Of a stretch of 41,749 nucleotides of DNA, positions 19,387-28,786 are shown piece after piece (positions within the stretch are counted from its first letter, which is position 1; every line of letters starts with the position of its first letter). Origin of the DNA: a virus; the IMG/VR virus record IMGVR_UViG_3300047471_000082, positions 1 to 41,749 of that record. One strand, 5' to 3'. A program made the translations under genes and the position numbers. The notes beneath the pieces are model-generated. The model was not told the origin of the DNA and did not search any database. It saw nothing but the letters and a program-made list of their open reading frames with translations.

Positions 19387-21195
19387 CTATCCACCAATCG
19401 TAAACGTCCGCAGCGGGACCAACGACAGGGAAATCAAATCCTGATTCCCCGGCGTCGACGGCGCGGTCGTATAGGTAAACTTCCAGAACAGCAAGTCATT
19501 TGCCGCCAAGTTCGTGAGCGTCAAGGACTGACTGATAATGTTCAACTGATTCGCCGTGCCGGCCGCATCCGTGACCGTAATGTCCGTCCATGATGGATCG
19601 AGCGTGGCCCCGGCTGCGACCCGCGCATAACTGAACGTCCAGGTCACGTTCCCGGCCGAGGTCGTCTCGCCCATGTAGGCCGCTTTGAGCAAGACGGTCG
19701 TCGAGGCCAAGTCGAACGGCACCAGCATAACGCCCTGCAACTGCTGCGCGGTCGCGGTGTATTGGGCCACGCCGAAGGTCGTATTCGTGCCCGTTTTGCA
19801 GATGGCCGTCGGGGTATTCGACGTAAAGAGCGAGGTGCCAATTGAGGCCGTCACGTTCTGACAGACCGCCGCCGTCCAGAGGTAGATTGGCTGTAAGGCA
19901 ATCGTGCCGGTCGTGAAAGTTGAACCCGTCTCGAGCGCGACGACCCCGGCTCGTGCGGGCAAGGTCTGCGCGACCGTGCCGAGTGCGCCCGTCGTCGGTG
20001 ACAGCGTGATGTCGCCGCTGGAGGCATTGTTGAACTTGATCGACCCGACTGAGGCCCCCGCCACGCCGAGGATGACCTTGCTCGTGCCGTCGGTTGACAA
20101 ACCCGCCGCTGTGAATGGGGCCGTCCCGGCACCGCCGCCGAGCGTGATTCCGTTGGTCGCCAAGAGCGCCGAGGAGGCCACCGATGCCGCCGAGGCCGCA
20201 TAGATGATGCCGCCCGACGTGAGCGAGGCTAACGGAAACCCACACGACCCGACAATGCGCCAATTCGATCCGTCCGATTCGATAATCAGACATCCGTTCG
20301 TGACCGTGCCAGGCGAGGCCCCGTCAATCGTCTGCGAGGAGGTCGTTGCCAACGTCAGCGCGTTCGCGGTCTGCAAGTTCTTCACGATGACCGCTTGACC
20401 GGCAATGCTCGCCGCCGTCGGCAAGGTGAACGTGCCGGCATTCGTCGTGAGTTCCACCGTGCCATCCGTTGAAAGATTGATCGTGTAATTGCCAGTTTTG
20501 GCGACGTAGGCATTCAATATAAATGGCGTGCCGCCCCCGCCGGAACACGTCACCCAGTTGCCTTGACCGCTGATGCAATGCGAATTGTTATTGTCCAGCA
20601 GCGGCAAAAATCCGTGGTGGACAATGCTGGCGTTGTTCGTCGTGATGTTGGTGAGCGACAAGCCCGCTTCAGGGATGCCGGTGATGTTCGTGCCCGTGCC
20701 GCTTGAGGGCGTTCCGAGTGCTCCGGCATTGACCAGGACCGACCCGGCCGTGCCGACATTGACCGCCAAGGCTGTCGCCACGCCCGTGCCCAAACTCGCA
20801 ATGCCGCCGAGGGGCAATCCCGTCGCATTCGTCAAGGTCAGACTTGACGGCGTGCCGCCTGCGCCGTTGAACGTCACGAACGCGCCAGCCGATCCGACGT
20901 TCACGCCCAAGGCCGTCACCACACCCGTGCCCGTCGTGGTCGTCTTCACGACCGTTGTGCCGTTGCCTAACGCAATCGCATTGGCGACCAGCGAGGCGCC
21001 GGAAATCGTCACCGTGCCCCCGCCGGCAGGGGTTCCACAGTCCCACAAAAACGTGGTTGTGTTGTAGATGGCCGTCTGGCCGTTTGAGCAGTTGAGTGGC
21101 AATTTCCCTGGGAATTGCGATTGTGCTGCAACGTGCGTGCAGGCGATGAGCGTGATGGCCTGAATAATTAGAAACGCGACTATGCGCCCACGCAT
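19387..21195 (-). CDS. Exported tail-fibre-like repeat protein, 602 aa
   Basis: ATG at 21195 follows GGAGTCGTC. The first 24 residues (MRGRIVAFLIIQAITLIACT) are a signal sequence with a possible lipobox LIAC. The body is glycine/threonine-rich with phage tail-fibre repeats: GTGV(V/A)TAL(G/A)VNVG at residues 89-101 and 136-148 and TLTNATGLPLGG. The C-terminal 170 residues form a separate beta-rich domain. Tail-fibre repeats on an exported protein are unusual. It is the first of four exported proteins and is preceded by a strong hairpin. Confidence 0.7.
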   Translation of the reverse strand: MRGRIVAFLIIQAITLIACTHVAAQSQFPGKLPLNCSNGQTAIYNTTTFLWDCGTPAGGGTVTISGASLVANAIALGNGTTVVKTTTTGTGVVTALGVNVGSAGAFVTFNGAGGTPSSLTLTNATGLPLGGIASLGTGVATALAVNVGTAGSVLVNAGALGTPSSGTGTNITGIPEAGLSLTNITTNNASIVHHGFLPLLDNNNSHCISGQGNWVTCSGGGGTPFILNAYVAKTGNYTINLSTDGTVELTTNAGTFTLPTAASIAGQAVIVKNLQTANALTLATTSSQTIDGASPGTVTNGCLIIESDGSNWRIVGSCGFPLASLTSGGIIYAASAASVASSALLATNGITLGGGAGTAPFTAAGLSTDGTSKVILGVAGASVGSIKFNNASSGDITLSPTTGALGTVAQTLPARAGVVALETGSTFTTGTIALQPIYLWTAAVCQNVTASIGTSLFTSNTPTAICKTGTNTTFGVAQYTATAQQLQGVMLVPFDLASTTVLLKAAYMGETTSAGNVTWTFSYARVAAGATLDPSWTDITVTDAAGTANQLNIISQSLTLTNLAANDLLFWKFTYTTAPSTPGNQDLISLSLVPLRTFTIGG

Positions 21196-21222
21196 GACGA
21201 CTCCAATCTGCTAAAATAAACA

Positions 21223-21256
21223 GAGCGCGACGGTGTTATGGACACCTGCCGCGCTC
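21223..21256. terminator. Strong hairpin between the HNH gene and the exported-protein genes
   Basis: GAGCGCG (21223-21229) pairs with CGCGCTC (21250-21256), with inner stem GGTGT/ACACC (21232-21236, 21242-21246). On the minus strand it is followed by TGTTTATTTTA, so it looks like an intrinsic terminator for transcripts coming from the virion operon. On the plus strand it is in the HNH leader. Confidence 0.6.
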
Positions 21257-21290
21257 CTAACCAGACTCGCGCCACGGGAGGGCGCTCGAC

Positions 21291-21818
21291 ATGGCTGACC
21301 CAAATCCTACACCGTTCTGTCTCTGCGGCTGCGGTGGACTCGCGCCTATCGCGCCATTCAGCACGAAGAAGCGCGGCTGGGTGAAAGGCCAGCCTAAGCG
21401 ATATATCTTCGGTCACTACCTGAAGAATCGAGCGATATCTCCTAAGTATTACCGCAAAATCAACGTTGAGAGCGGAAGTGCGCTGGTTCACGTCCGTATT
21501 GCGGAGAAGGCGCTGGGCAAGCCGTTGCCAGAAGGCGCGGAAGTTCATCACGTAGACGGCAATCGTTCGAATAATGCGAATAGGAATCTGGTCATCTGCC
21601 AGGATCGGTCCTATCATCGCCTGCTGCACGTCAGGACTCGCGTGCTCAAGGCCGGCGGCAATCCAAATACCCAACGGATTTGCCACCATTGCCGAGTGCT
21701 CGTCCTGATTGACGATATGTATCGCGATGCCAGTCATTTCGAAGGCCTCGACCACTTTTGCAAGCCATGCCGACGCGCCTTCTCTGATCGCACTCGAATG
21801 ACGAAGCACCAGAGGTAA
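21291..21818 (+). CDS. HNH homing endonuclease on the opposite strand
   Basis: ATG at 21291 follows GGGAGG. The 175-residue protein has an N-terminal cysteine cluster (FCLCGCGG), an HNH core (EVHHVDGNRSNNANRNLVIC at residues 84-103 with H86, H87, D89 and N99, plus H109 and H113) and a C-terminal zinc ribbon (ICHHCRVL ... FCKPCRRA). It is the only plus-strand gene outside the early micro-operon and interrupts the minus-strand late genes, typical of a mobile homing endonuclease. Confidence 0.85.
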   Translation: MADPNPTPFCLCGCGGLAPIAPFSTKKRGWVKGQPKRYIFGHYLKNRAISPKYYRKINVESGSALVHVRIAEKALGKPLPEGAEVHHVDGNRSNNANRNLVICQDRSYHRLLHVRTRVLKAGGNPNTQRICHHCRVLVLIDDMYRDASHFEGLDHFCKPCRRAFSDRTRMTKHQR

Positions 21819-21828
21819 CGTCGCATCT

Positions 21829-22227
21829 CTACACCTTCCCCAAAAGCTTCATGATCGCCATCAGCGTGCCGATGCCGAAGACGTAAATGCCGAAGGCGGT
21901 CTTGATGTCCAACCGCGTAACCGGCGAGAGTTCGCCCGTCGCTGTAACCGTCTTGGAGATAGCGTCCTGCACTGAATCTCGAAAGGAATGCCAACGCTGG
22001 CGGATCGTCTGGAACTCCTCTCGGAGAAACTTCACCGCTTCCTCGAGCCGCGTGACGCGACCGTTGGTGATGTCCTGCTTTGCAATGACACTTTGGAACA
22101 ACCCTTTATTCTCGGCATGCTGCTGCTCGCGATAGCCGCGCTCTTGGGCCATGAGTTGCGACACACGGGTAATCACGTCATCGCCCATCGCCCTAACATC
22201 ATCGCGGGTCGCGTAGCCGTTCGCCAT
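21829..22227 (-). CDS. C-terminally anchored coiled-coil protein, holin-like, 132 aa
   Basis: The N-terminal 100 residues are a coiled coil (RVTRLEEAVKFLREEFQTIR). Residues 109-129 (KTAFGIYVFGIGTLMAIMKL) are a single membrane helix near the C terminus, ending in a lysine. This layout resembles XhlA-type and other phage C-tail-anchored lysis proteins. It follows the tail gene with a TAATG-type junction, and the HNH gene lies just beyond it. A tail-associated membrane protein is the alternative. Confidence 0.6.
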   Translation of the reverse strand: MANGYATRDDVRAMGDDVITRVSQLMAQERGYREQQHAENKGLFQSVIAKQDITNGRVTRLEEAVKFLREEFQTIRQRWHSFRDSVQDAISKTVTATGELSPVTRLDIKTAFGIYVFGIGTLMAIMKLLGKV

Positions 22228-23750
22228 CAGCCGCGCACCATGCCCGATAGGCCCGTCACAATCAGATTGTCCACGCTAATCGCGTAATACCAGGTCAAGG
22301 CCCCTGACGCCGACCCGCGTTCCGCCCACACGAACGTCCAGAACCCCGGCGAGGAGAGTAGCCCGCGATAATCCGCCTGCGCTGTCACGAATCCGCCGGC
22401 CGGGGCCGAGTCGCTCGAGATGCCCTGACAGAGCGGCATGGGCGTAAACGGTCCCGCTGAGGCGGTGCTGATGCCGACATAGGCCCGGTCGCCGGCCGTG
22501 GCGGTGCCGACGAGCGCATTGGCGTGTAACTCCAGCGCATCTTCGACATTGCCGAGGACGACGGTGACTTGATTGGCGGCGCGTCCATCCGCCTGACGCC
22601 AGGTCGCCGTGTTGTAGCTCGAGGTCGCATCGCTGGTTTCTTGGATCAAGAGGGGGCGTTCGACGCGGTTGGAGTAATTCCAGACATTGCGGGACGCCAG
22701 CGTGTCATAAATGACGGAGCCAATTAGGCCGACCGTGCCAAGATAGCGCCGGGTGGTCGCACCGGATTTCACGTAGACGCCATCCTGTAAGGCGAGGCCC
22801 GTGGCCCGCACGAATGCGCTGGTCCAGACGGTAAAGTCAAGCGCCACGACGCCGGAATTGTTATACGCCCAAATGTCCGCCGGCTTGTCATTCGTCAACA
22901 GGTTCGTCGCCAGGGACAATTCAGAAAACGTGAGAATCTGCCAGACGGACCCGGAATAGAGCGAGATCCGATTGCCACGGAATGGGGTGTAGTAGAGAAA
23001 GCTATTCGTCGTGCCGGAGACGGGCACGGCCACGCCACTGGTGACGGTCAATCGACCATCGGCAAAGTCATTGGACAGCACGGGCGCGGTGGAGGGGCCG
23101 ACGGCATACCAGTTGGACCCGTCGCGAATAAACTCCTGCCGCTGGTTGATCGTGCTGAGGACGATGCTATTACCGTCCGAGGTGAGGATGTTGCCGATGC
23201 CGCTCCGCACGGTGATCGGCGCTGACCCGTTTGTGTTGCTGATGACGAGCGGTGCGCCATCCGGCAACCCTGTCACCGCCATCGTGTCGAGATTGTCAGC
23301 CGCCCCGCCTTCGGGGCTGACATGGTGCTCGTTCTTCGTCGGCGTGATGGCCCCGCCCGCAATCGTGAGGGTCGTGGAGGCCCCATAGCCCAAGACCAGC
23401 GTCGTCGCATTGCCGCTGTCGGACGGCACCGGCACGATGACATCTTCAATCGTGCGGACATGGGCCTGGTTCACGTCGTAGAGGTAGACATCGTAGGCCA
23501 CGGCCGTGGTCCCTGACGGCACGGGCGCGAAATACATCGGGGAGACGGGCATTCCCGCCACGTCCAAGCGCAGTGTCGAGGCGAGCGTGACGCTGTTGGC
23601 ATTCGGTGTCGTGCAGCCCACGTCAGAAAACGACGCCTGCAACGTGCTCAAACCCGCCAATTTCGTGACGACATATCCCAGCGCCAACGGTTCACCCGTG
23701 GCGTCGAAGAAGGGCTGTGAGCCGAAGATGAGCGAGCCGGTGCTGTTCAA
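22227..23750 (-). CDS. Tail spike or fibre protein, 507 aa
   Basis: The first 110 residues (SLIFGSQPFFDATGEPLALG, then YVVTKLAGLSTLQASFSD) match an N-terminal phage-tail attachment domain that often precedes fibre domains. The centre has FLYYTPFRGNRISLYSGSVW and SELSLATNLL, a module found in many phage tail proteins. The C-terminal domain (YNTATWRQADGRAANQVTVV) probably binds the receptor. It follows the ejection-protein genes, where P22 places its tailspike. No pectate-lyase-type repeats or catalytic residues are evident. Confidence 0.75.
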   Translation of the reverse strand: MNSTGSLIFGSQPFFDATGEPLALGYVVTKLAGLSTLQASFSDVGCTTPNANSVTLASTLRLDVAGMPVSPMYFAPVPSGTTAVAYDVYLYDVNQAHVRTIEDVIVPVPSDSGNATTLVLGYGASTTLTIAGGAITPTKNEHHVSPEGGAADNLDTMAVTGLPDGAPLVISNTNGSAPITVRSGIGNILTSDGNSIVLSTINQRQEFIRDGSNWYAVGPSTAPVLSNDFADGRLTVTSGVAVPVSGTTNSFLYYTPFRGNRISLYSGSVWQILTFSELSLATNLLTNDKPADIWAYNNSGVVALDFTVWTSAFVRATGLALQDGVYVKSGATTRRYLGTVGLIGSVIYDTLASRNVWNYSNRVERPLLIQETSDATSSYNTATWRQADGRAANQVTVVLGNVEDALELHANALVGTATAGDRAYVGISTASAGPFTPMPLCQGISSDSAPAGGFVTAQADYRGLLSSPGFWTFVWAERGSASGALTWYYAISVDNLIVTGLSGMVRG

Positions 23751-25753
23751 CGCTTCACCCCTAACGAAGAATCCACCCGTGCGCCTGTGGCAGTTTGCGG
23801 GATGGTATTCCCCGCTTTGATTAACGACTGAATCGAGGCGATATTCGCCGCTAGACGAGCCGAGGTTGAGACGGTCGGACTCATCTTCGCCAAGGTCATC
23901 CCGTTCACCATCAAGCGAACAATCGTCGGGTTATTCATGGCCTTCGCAAACTGACCAGCCAGAAGGTCTTGGGCCACCGTGCCGCCAGCCGCAATAACCC
24001 CCATCGTCGGATGCCCGGAGGCCGCACCGACCACGGCTTCCATCGGGGCTAAGAGCAGTTTGAGATAGTTCGCACCGGCCGCAGCAGACCCGGACGGATT
24101 GACATTCTCTTGAATCTTCGATGCAGCCGTAAAGAGGTCATCCACGCGCGATAAATAATTCGGGTCTTTGGCGATTGCGTCCTTGTAAAGAATCTGCTTG
24201 GTTTCGTCGCTCATTGAGCGCCAATCACGAGCGGCATTGTCGAGTTTGAAGCCGTTCTCCTTGAGCCGCGCCTCCTTGAAGGCGTCCTCGAAAAATGACC
24301 GGCCGAGGTTCTGCACGGTATCAGGAGATTGGGAGGCGAGGCGGCGCAACTTCACTAATCCTGCATCGGACAACAAGGCGTTAGTGGCCGTAATGGGTGA
24401 GCGCATCTGGTCCGTGCCGGCGAGATTGTCGAGCGTTGATGCAGCCCGATATTTGTTCGCCGTTGCCAGTCGGCCATCCTGTAAGGCCTGGAACGCATTA
24501 GGGTCCACTTTCACCGCCGCATCGATTTGGCCCTGCACGGTCTTGATGATGGTCCTCAACTGGCCAGAGGTCGCGCCAAACTGATTGTTCTGAGACCGCA
24601 ATGCTTCTTTGAGATTGCCCAGCACACGTTCGGCCGCTATGACAGGCATTTCGCCCACGGGAGAGGTCGCGCCGGGAACTTGGGCCTTCATAAACAGATC
24701 GAGATAGGCTTTGGTCTGCCCAGGCGCAGTCGCGGCATCCAGACCACCCGTCGATCTATTCAGCGAATCGAGATGGTCATAAATCGGACGCAGCACGGCG
24801 CGAATCGCCGGTAACGGCACGCCATTGAGCTTCCCGGCATTCTGTGCATCTTCGACGGCGCTGTAGCTTTTCTCGGCCGTTGCGCCTTCTTGCTTGATTG
24901 TCTGCTTCAGCGTGTCGAACACTTGCTGTCCCGCTTGAGCGCCGGTTGTGGCTCCAGTGCCGGTCGGGTTCGAATCTCGAGCAATGCGATCCGCCCAATC
25001 TCCCAGCCCTTGCTCAGTCGCTAATGCGGCGCGATTGACCGCACTGGCTCCAGTGGCGGTCGTTTTCTCGGCGAGTTGCGTGACGCTTGTGAGAGCGCGA
25101 TTTCCCGTCGCCACGCCAGCACTCACCGGAACGCCTTCGGTCCTCGCTGCATCCAGCGCCCCGGCCACTTGCGGTTTCATGGCTGTTCGCATGGAGGGAA
25201 TGCCGATGCGTGTCGGCAACATCTCGGGCACTTTGCCTGCGACAATGCTGGCGATGCCATTGCCCGCAATCTGCTCGCGGGTCGCTTGATCGGGCGCGTC
25301 GGCATACTGGATGAACAGCGGACCGAGCGCGGGGATAGCGGACACCAAGAGCCGTGCCGCCCCTTCGACGGGCTTCCCGTTCTTGATGGCATCGAAGCCG
25401 GTCTGCGCGGCTGACCCATGCGCCTTGAAGAAGTCCTCCGGCATCGACAGGACCATCTGCGCGAAGCCTTGCGGGTCACGGAGCGGATAGCTCAGCGCGT
25501 CCGATGTATCCAAGACTGTCCGTCCAGCCGTCGCCGCCATGTCTCCCACAGGCATATGCATCTGACTGCCAGGTGTTTCGCCGCGCTGGAAGGCAGCGAT
25601 GCGAGAACCCGCGCCAGTAGGCGCGAGACTCGTTGATACGGGAGGCGTCTGCTGCTGCGAATCGAACGTAATCGCCTGACCGACCGGCGGCGGATCAAAT
25701 GAAACGGGCTTGCCAATCGGCGGCGGCGTGAAGATAGGCTGCTGCGGCATCAC
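23747..25753 (-). CDS. DNA-ejection (internal virion) protein, P22 gp16-like position, 668 aa
   Basis: The protein starts with a proline-rich segment (IFTPPPIGKPVSFDPPPVGQ), has a hydrophobic stretch (GAARLLVSAIPALGPLFIQY), and is otherwise helical and alanine-rich. P22 and relatives have three such proteins after the head-tail genes that leave the virion to form a channel across the host envelope. It is the last of three consecutive large helical proteins with 4-nt overlaps. Identity rests on composition, size and order. Confidence 0.65.
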   Translation of the reverse strand: MMPQQPIFTPPPIGKPVSFDPPPVGQAITFDSQQQTPPVSTSLAPTGAGSRIAAFQRGETPGSQMHMPVGDMAATAGRTVLDTSDALSYPLRDPQGFAQMVLSMPEDFFKAHGSAAQTGFDAIKNGKPVEGAARLLVSAIPALGPLFIQYADAPDQATREQIAGNGIASIVAGKVPEMLPTRIGIPSMRTAMKPQVAGALDAARTEGVPVSAGVATGNRALTSVTQLAEKTTATGASAVNRAALATEQGLGDWADRIARDSNPTGTGATTGAQAGQQVFDTLKQTIKQEGATAEKSYSAVEDAQNAGKLNGVPLPAIRAVLRPIYDHLDSLNRSTGGLDAATAPGQTKAYLDLFMKAQVPGATSPVGEMPVIAAERVLGNLKEALRSQNNQFGATSGQLRTIIKTVQGQIDAAVKVDPNAFQALQDGRLATANKYRAASTLDNLAGTDQMRSPITATNALLSDAGLVKLRRLASQSPDTVQNLGRSFFEDAFKEARLKENGFKLDNAARDWRSMSDETKQILYKDAIAKDPNYLSRVDDLFTAASKIQENVNPSGSAAAGANYLKLLLAPMEAVVGAASGHPTMGVIAAGGTVAQDLLAGQFAKAMNNPTIVRLMVNGMTLAKMSPTVSTSARLAANIASIQSLIKAGNTIPQTATGARVDSSLGVKR

Positions 25754-27444
25754 CGAATCCTCACGAACTGGTCGTCATAGACGGTGCCGTCAGGCGCTTG
25801 CCATCCGTCCGCGATCCGCGTGAACGTGACCGACTGACCTCCGATGCTCCCGACATGCGTATCGCCAACTTTGGCCGGCGCTTGAGTCGTGTTCGGCTGC
25901 TTGCCTTTGAAGTTCCCGCCCACGCCAAATAAATCCCATACCGACTTCTGTGTGCGATCCACGCTGCCTTGCAGCACCGTGCCCATCTTCTTGGTGGAGT
26001 TCTCAATCGCCTTCTGCAAACCGTCAAGGGAACCGGCCGCGATGCCGTTCTTGATCGTATTCTCGGCGTCGATCTTGTCCTGCACCGCGATGTTGTTGCC
26101 CGTGCGCCCCTGTGTCGCGGCGTAGTAGGCCGTGAGTTCGTTCCGCAACTGCCCGAGGTGCAACGCATACTGCTGCGCGAGGTCGTCGTTGACTTCCTGA
26201 CCCGCCCATACTTTGAGGACGTTCGCAAACTTCAAGCTGCCGAGGTCTTTGTCGTTCGCCACGGTGCGGAGGTTGTCAATCGTCCCCAGCACTTCGTTCT
26301 CCATGATCTTCGTATTGTTCAAACGCGAGATGTTCGCACTCAGCACATCGTTGTAGGTCTTATATTGCGACTTGATCGTGGACACATCGACGTTGTGCGC
26401 TCGTGCCCACGTCTGCGCCTCAAGGGCCGCCGCTTTGCGCGTGGCCGCATCGCGTGGAAGGGTCGTCGGATCGACCAACGACCTAAAAGCATTGAGACTC
26501 AAGCCCGTTTGGCTCAGCAGGTTCAAGCTCGCCGGGTCTGGCGGCAATTCAGGTTCAGCCGCAGGAGCGGGAGGCCGTCCCGCTGCATCAAACTGGGTCT
26601 TCGCCTGCAAGACCTGTTGCGGGGTCGGATTCGGCCCATACTTGCGCGTCGTGAAATCTTCGAGACTCCCGACATTCGGCGGCGCAGGAGGCTTCACGGG
26701 CGCAGCCGGAGCCGTATACGGCGTCGGACCGAGTTGGTTCTCCCGGATCGCGGTCGCCCCTGGAGCGAGTTGGATGACCTTGCTTTCCTTGCCTTGCAAC
26801 TGGTCGAGCATCTGCGGAATCTTCGAGGGGTCCGCCTGCGCCCGCTTGATAATGGCCGTCGCTTCGTCATCCCGAAGATATCGATTGAGCACCGCCCCAT
26901 GCACCGCCTGTCCCAGCGCATCGAGACTGTCGCCCGAGGCATGCACGATATCGATAGCCTTGTTCATGTAGGCGGTCTGCGCCTCATGGGCCTGCTTGTT
27001 CAAGGAGTCAAGCGACTCGAGATGCGGCTTCAGTTCAGCTGGGTCAAAGGGCAATCCGGCCTGCTGCATCGCCTGATGCGCCTTGTCGATATTCAATCGC
27101 CAGTTCCCGCTGTCATCCTGCTCCCATGAGTTCAGGAGAATCTGATTCTGCTGGCCGCGCTGGGCCGCAGCGGCTTTCTCGTCGCCCATCTGCCCGAGTT
27201 GCGCCTGTCCGATCTGATTCCTCGTCTGCGCTTCGGTCAACTGCGCCTGCCGTAACGGTTCTTCCGCTTTCAGGTCTTGCGCGTGCTGGATGCCCTGCCC
27301 AATCGTCTGCCCCGCATTCGACAAGGCAGCGCCCCACAGCAAGCCCTTGTTACGTTGGGCATCGGCCGTAATCTGCGCCTGACGCAGTAAGGCGTCGGAT
27401 TTGAGCCGCCCGCCTTCGAGCAGAATCTCTGCGAGGGACGGCAT
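25750..27444 (-). CDS. DNA-ejection (internal virion) protein, P22 gp20-like position, 564 aa
   Basis: Helical and glutamine/alanine-rich, starting SLAEILLEGGRLKSDALLRQ with a GLLWGAALSNAGQTIGQGI segment, then a coiled coil (LRQAQLTEAQTRNQIGQAQL). The centre has an extended proline-rich part. The C-terminal 40 residues form a small beta domain (VTFTRIADGWQAPDGTVY). The layout matches internal ejection proteins of short-tailed phages. The overlaps with both neighbours are 1 and 4 nt. Confidence 0.65.
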   Translation of the reverse strand: MPSLAEILLEGGRLKSDALLRQAQITADAQRNKGLLWGAALSNAGQTIGQGIQHAQDLKAEEPLRQAQLTEAQTRNQIGQAQLGQMGDEKAAAAQRGQQNQILLNSWEQDDSGNWRLNIDKAHQAMQQAGLPFDPAELKPHLESLDSLNKQAHEAQTAYMNKAIDIVHASGDSLDALGQAVHGAVLNRYLRDDEATAIIKRAQADPSKIPQMLDQLQGKESKVIQLAPGATAIRENQLGPTPYTAPAAPVKPPAPPNVGSLEDFTTRKYGPNPTPQQVLQAKTQFDAAGRPPAPAAEPELPPDPASLNLLSQTGLSLNAFRSLVDPTTLPRDAATRKAAALEAQTWARAHNVDVSTIKSQYKTYNDVLSANISRLNNTKIMENEVLGTIDNLRTVANDKDLGSLKFANVLKVWAGQEVNDDLAQQYALHLGQLRNELTAYYAATQGRTGNNIAVQDKIDAENTIKNGIAAGSLDGLQKAIENSTKKMGTVLQGSVDRTQKSVWDLFGVGGNFKGKQPNTTQAPAKVGDTHVGSIGGQSVTFTRIADGWQAPDGTVYDDQFVRIR

Positions 27445-28406
27445 TAGTAAGTCGGCCTCCCCAACGTCGAGGGCGTATAGCCCAGTCCGCCGCTATATTG
27501 TCCATAGGGCAGCGTAGACGGATCTTGCTGATTCGGGCCGAGGTTGTTCAATGAACTCGTCGGGTTCCCGAGACTCGGCCCCGGTTCACCGCCGTAACCT
27601 GACGCGGTGCCGCCGCCAGCATAGTTCGGCAGCGCCGTCTGCGGGTAGGGCACGTTACTCGCGCCCGTTGAGGCTGTGTGACCGCCGGGATAGGCCCCAG
27701 GTGTCGCCAAGCCGGCGAGCGTCCCGAGCGCCGATAACCGCTGCCCATAGCCCTGCAAGCCCAGTGAGGCCGCATTGTAGGCGCTCTGGTTGTTCAGGCT
27801 GGCCGCATTGAAGCTATTCTGCGCGTTCCGGTCAAAGGCGGCTTGACGTTCCTGCTCCGTCATCTGCGCCTCGCCATAGGCGCGGCCATACACCTTGTCG
27901 TATTGCTGACTGGCCGCATTCTGATTGAACTGCGAGATGTCCTTGAGCGTGCCGCCCGTCAAGAGCGTGCCACGAGCCGACGCACCGTGTTCAATGCCCT
28001 GCTGCCCCTGCGACAAGGCGAACTGATACCCCGGATCGCTCTCGGCCTGGGCTTGGGTCGGCGCGACGAACTTCGCCGCACCAGGGTCCACAGGGGCCTG
28101 ATACGGCGTCGGGCTATAGCCACCACCGCCACCAGCCCCGAGTGCCTGACTCAAGGCATCAAGGTAGGGCTGACGGGCTGTTGAGGTCGCGGACTGGAGC
28201 CAGCGTTCATAGTCCTGCTGGTCCCGTGCGGCCGCTGCCGCTTGGTTATTGGCTTCCTCTTGGACATCGGCGGCACGGTTGCTCGCCGCTAACTGGTCTT
28301 TGGCCGCGCTGCTATTGGCCCTGGAACTCAGCCCAGCCCCGGCCAGACCGCCGGCCGCGCCGATTCCCGCCGAGATGATTCCGCCTGCGACCGCCCCGAG
28401 TGGCAT
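27444..28406 (-). CDS. DNA-ejection protein, P22 gp7-like position, 320 aa
   Basis: A glycine/alanine hydrophobic N terminus (GGIISAGIGAAGGLAGAGL) is followed by a helix (AADVQEEANNQAAAAARDQQ) and then DPGYQFALSQGQQGIEHGAS with ARGTLLTGGTLKDI, a signature shared by many podovirus ejection proteins. The C-terminal 100 residues are Gly/Pro/Tyr-rich. It is the first of three consecutive ejection-type genes, the order seen in P22-like phages. Confidence 0.7.
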   Translation of the reverse strand: MPLGAVAGGIISAGIGAAGGLAGAGLSSRANSSAAKDQLAASNRAADVQEEANNQAAAAARDQQDYERWLQSATSTARQPYLDALSQALGAGGGGGYSPTPYQAPVDPGAAKFVAPTQAQAESDPGYQFALSQGQQGIEHGASARGTLLTGGTLKDISQFNQNAASQQYDKVYGRAYGEAQMTEQERQAAFDRNAQNSFNAASLNNQSAYNAASLGLQGYGQRLSALGTLAGLATPGAYPGGHTASTGASNVPYPQTALPNYAGGGTASGYGGEPGPSLGNPTSSLNNLGPNQQDPSTLPYGQYSGGLGYTPSTLGRPTY

Positions 28407-28786
28407 TACGTCGTCTCCTTCACCGGCAGCACATAGAGCGCCACGTCAATCGGCTCTGCGCCGGCCGTCGCCAACATCCCGACCACTTCAGGCGTCCGCG
28501 CCCCTGTCCAGACGGACGGAACCCCGAGCGATTCAACATGCCGACGCATCCCGATCAAGAGCTTCCGAAAGACGGACGGATTCCCGCGTTCGGCAGGCAC
28601 CACGCCCAAGCCTTCCAAGTGGTAATGGACCAAGCCAAAACCTGACCAGCAGGCGACGAGTTCGCCATCGCGCTCGACCGCAATCACGGTGGAACCTTCA
28701 GGCAGATCGGCACTCTGGACGCCTAACGATGTGGCATCCAATCGCGACCATTCAGACCGTGGCAACTGTCGCACCGTCAAGCTCAT
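28406..28786 (-). CDS. GNAT-like small protein of the virion operon, 126 aa
   Basis: The order of elements (STVIAVERDGELVACWSGF, a loop, VFRKLLIGMRRHVESLGVPS, VVGMLATAGAEPIDVALYV) resembles a GCN5-type acetyltransferase fold: two strands, a cofactor-type helix, then a final helix and strand. The classic R/Q-x-x-G-x-G/A loop is not clear, so catalysis is doubtful. It lies between the tail gene and the ejection genes, so a structural or assembly role is possible. It overlaps the upstream gene by 4 nt. Confidence 0.5.
   Translation of the reverse strand: MSLTVRQLPRSEWSRLDATSLGVQSADLPEGSTVIAVERDGELVACWSGFGLVHYHLEGLGVVPAERGNPSVFRKLLIGMRRHVESLGVPSVWTGARTPEVVGMLATAGAEPIDVALYVLPVKETT

Noticed and set aside
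24955-24985. tRNA-like GGTTCGAATCTCG
   Set aside because: It lies inside an ejection protein gene and lacks other tRNA arms.
25969-27129. Long plus-strand frame of 386 codons
   Set aside because: It is antisense to an ejection protein gene and very rich in Arg, as GC-rich shadow frames are; no ribosome binding site.
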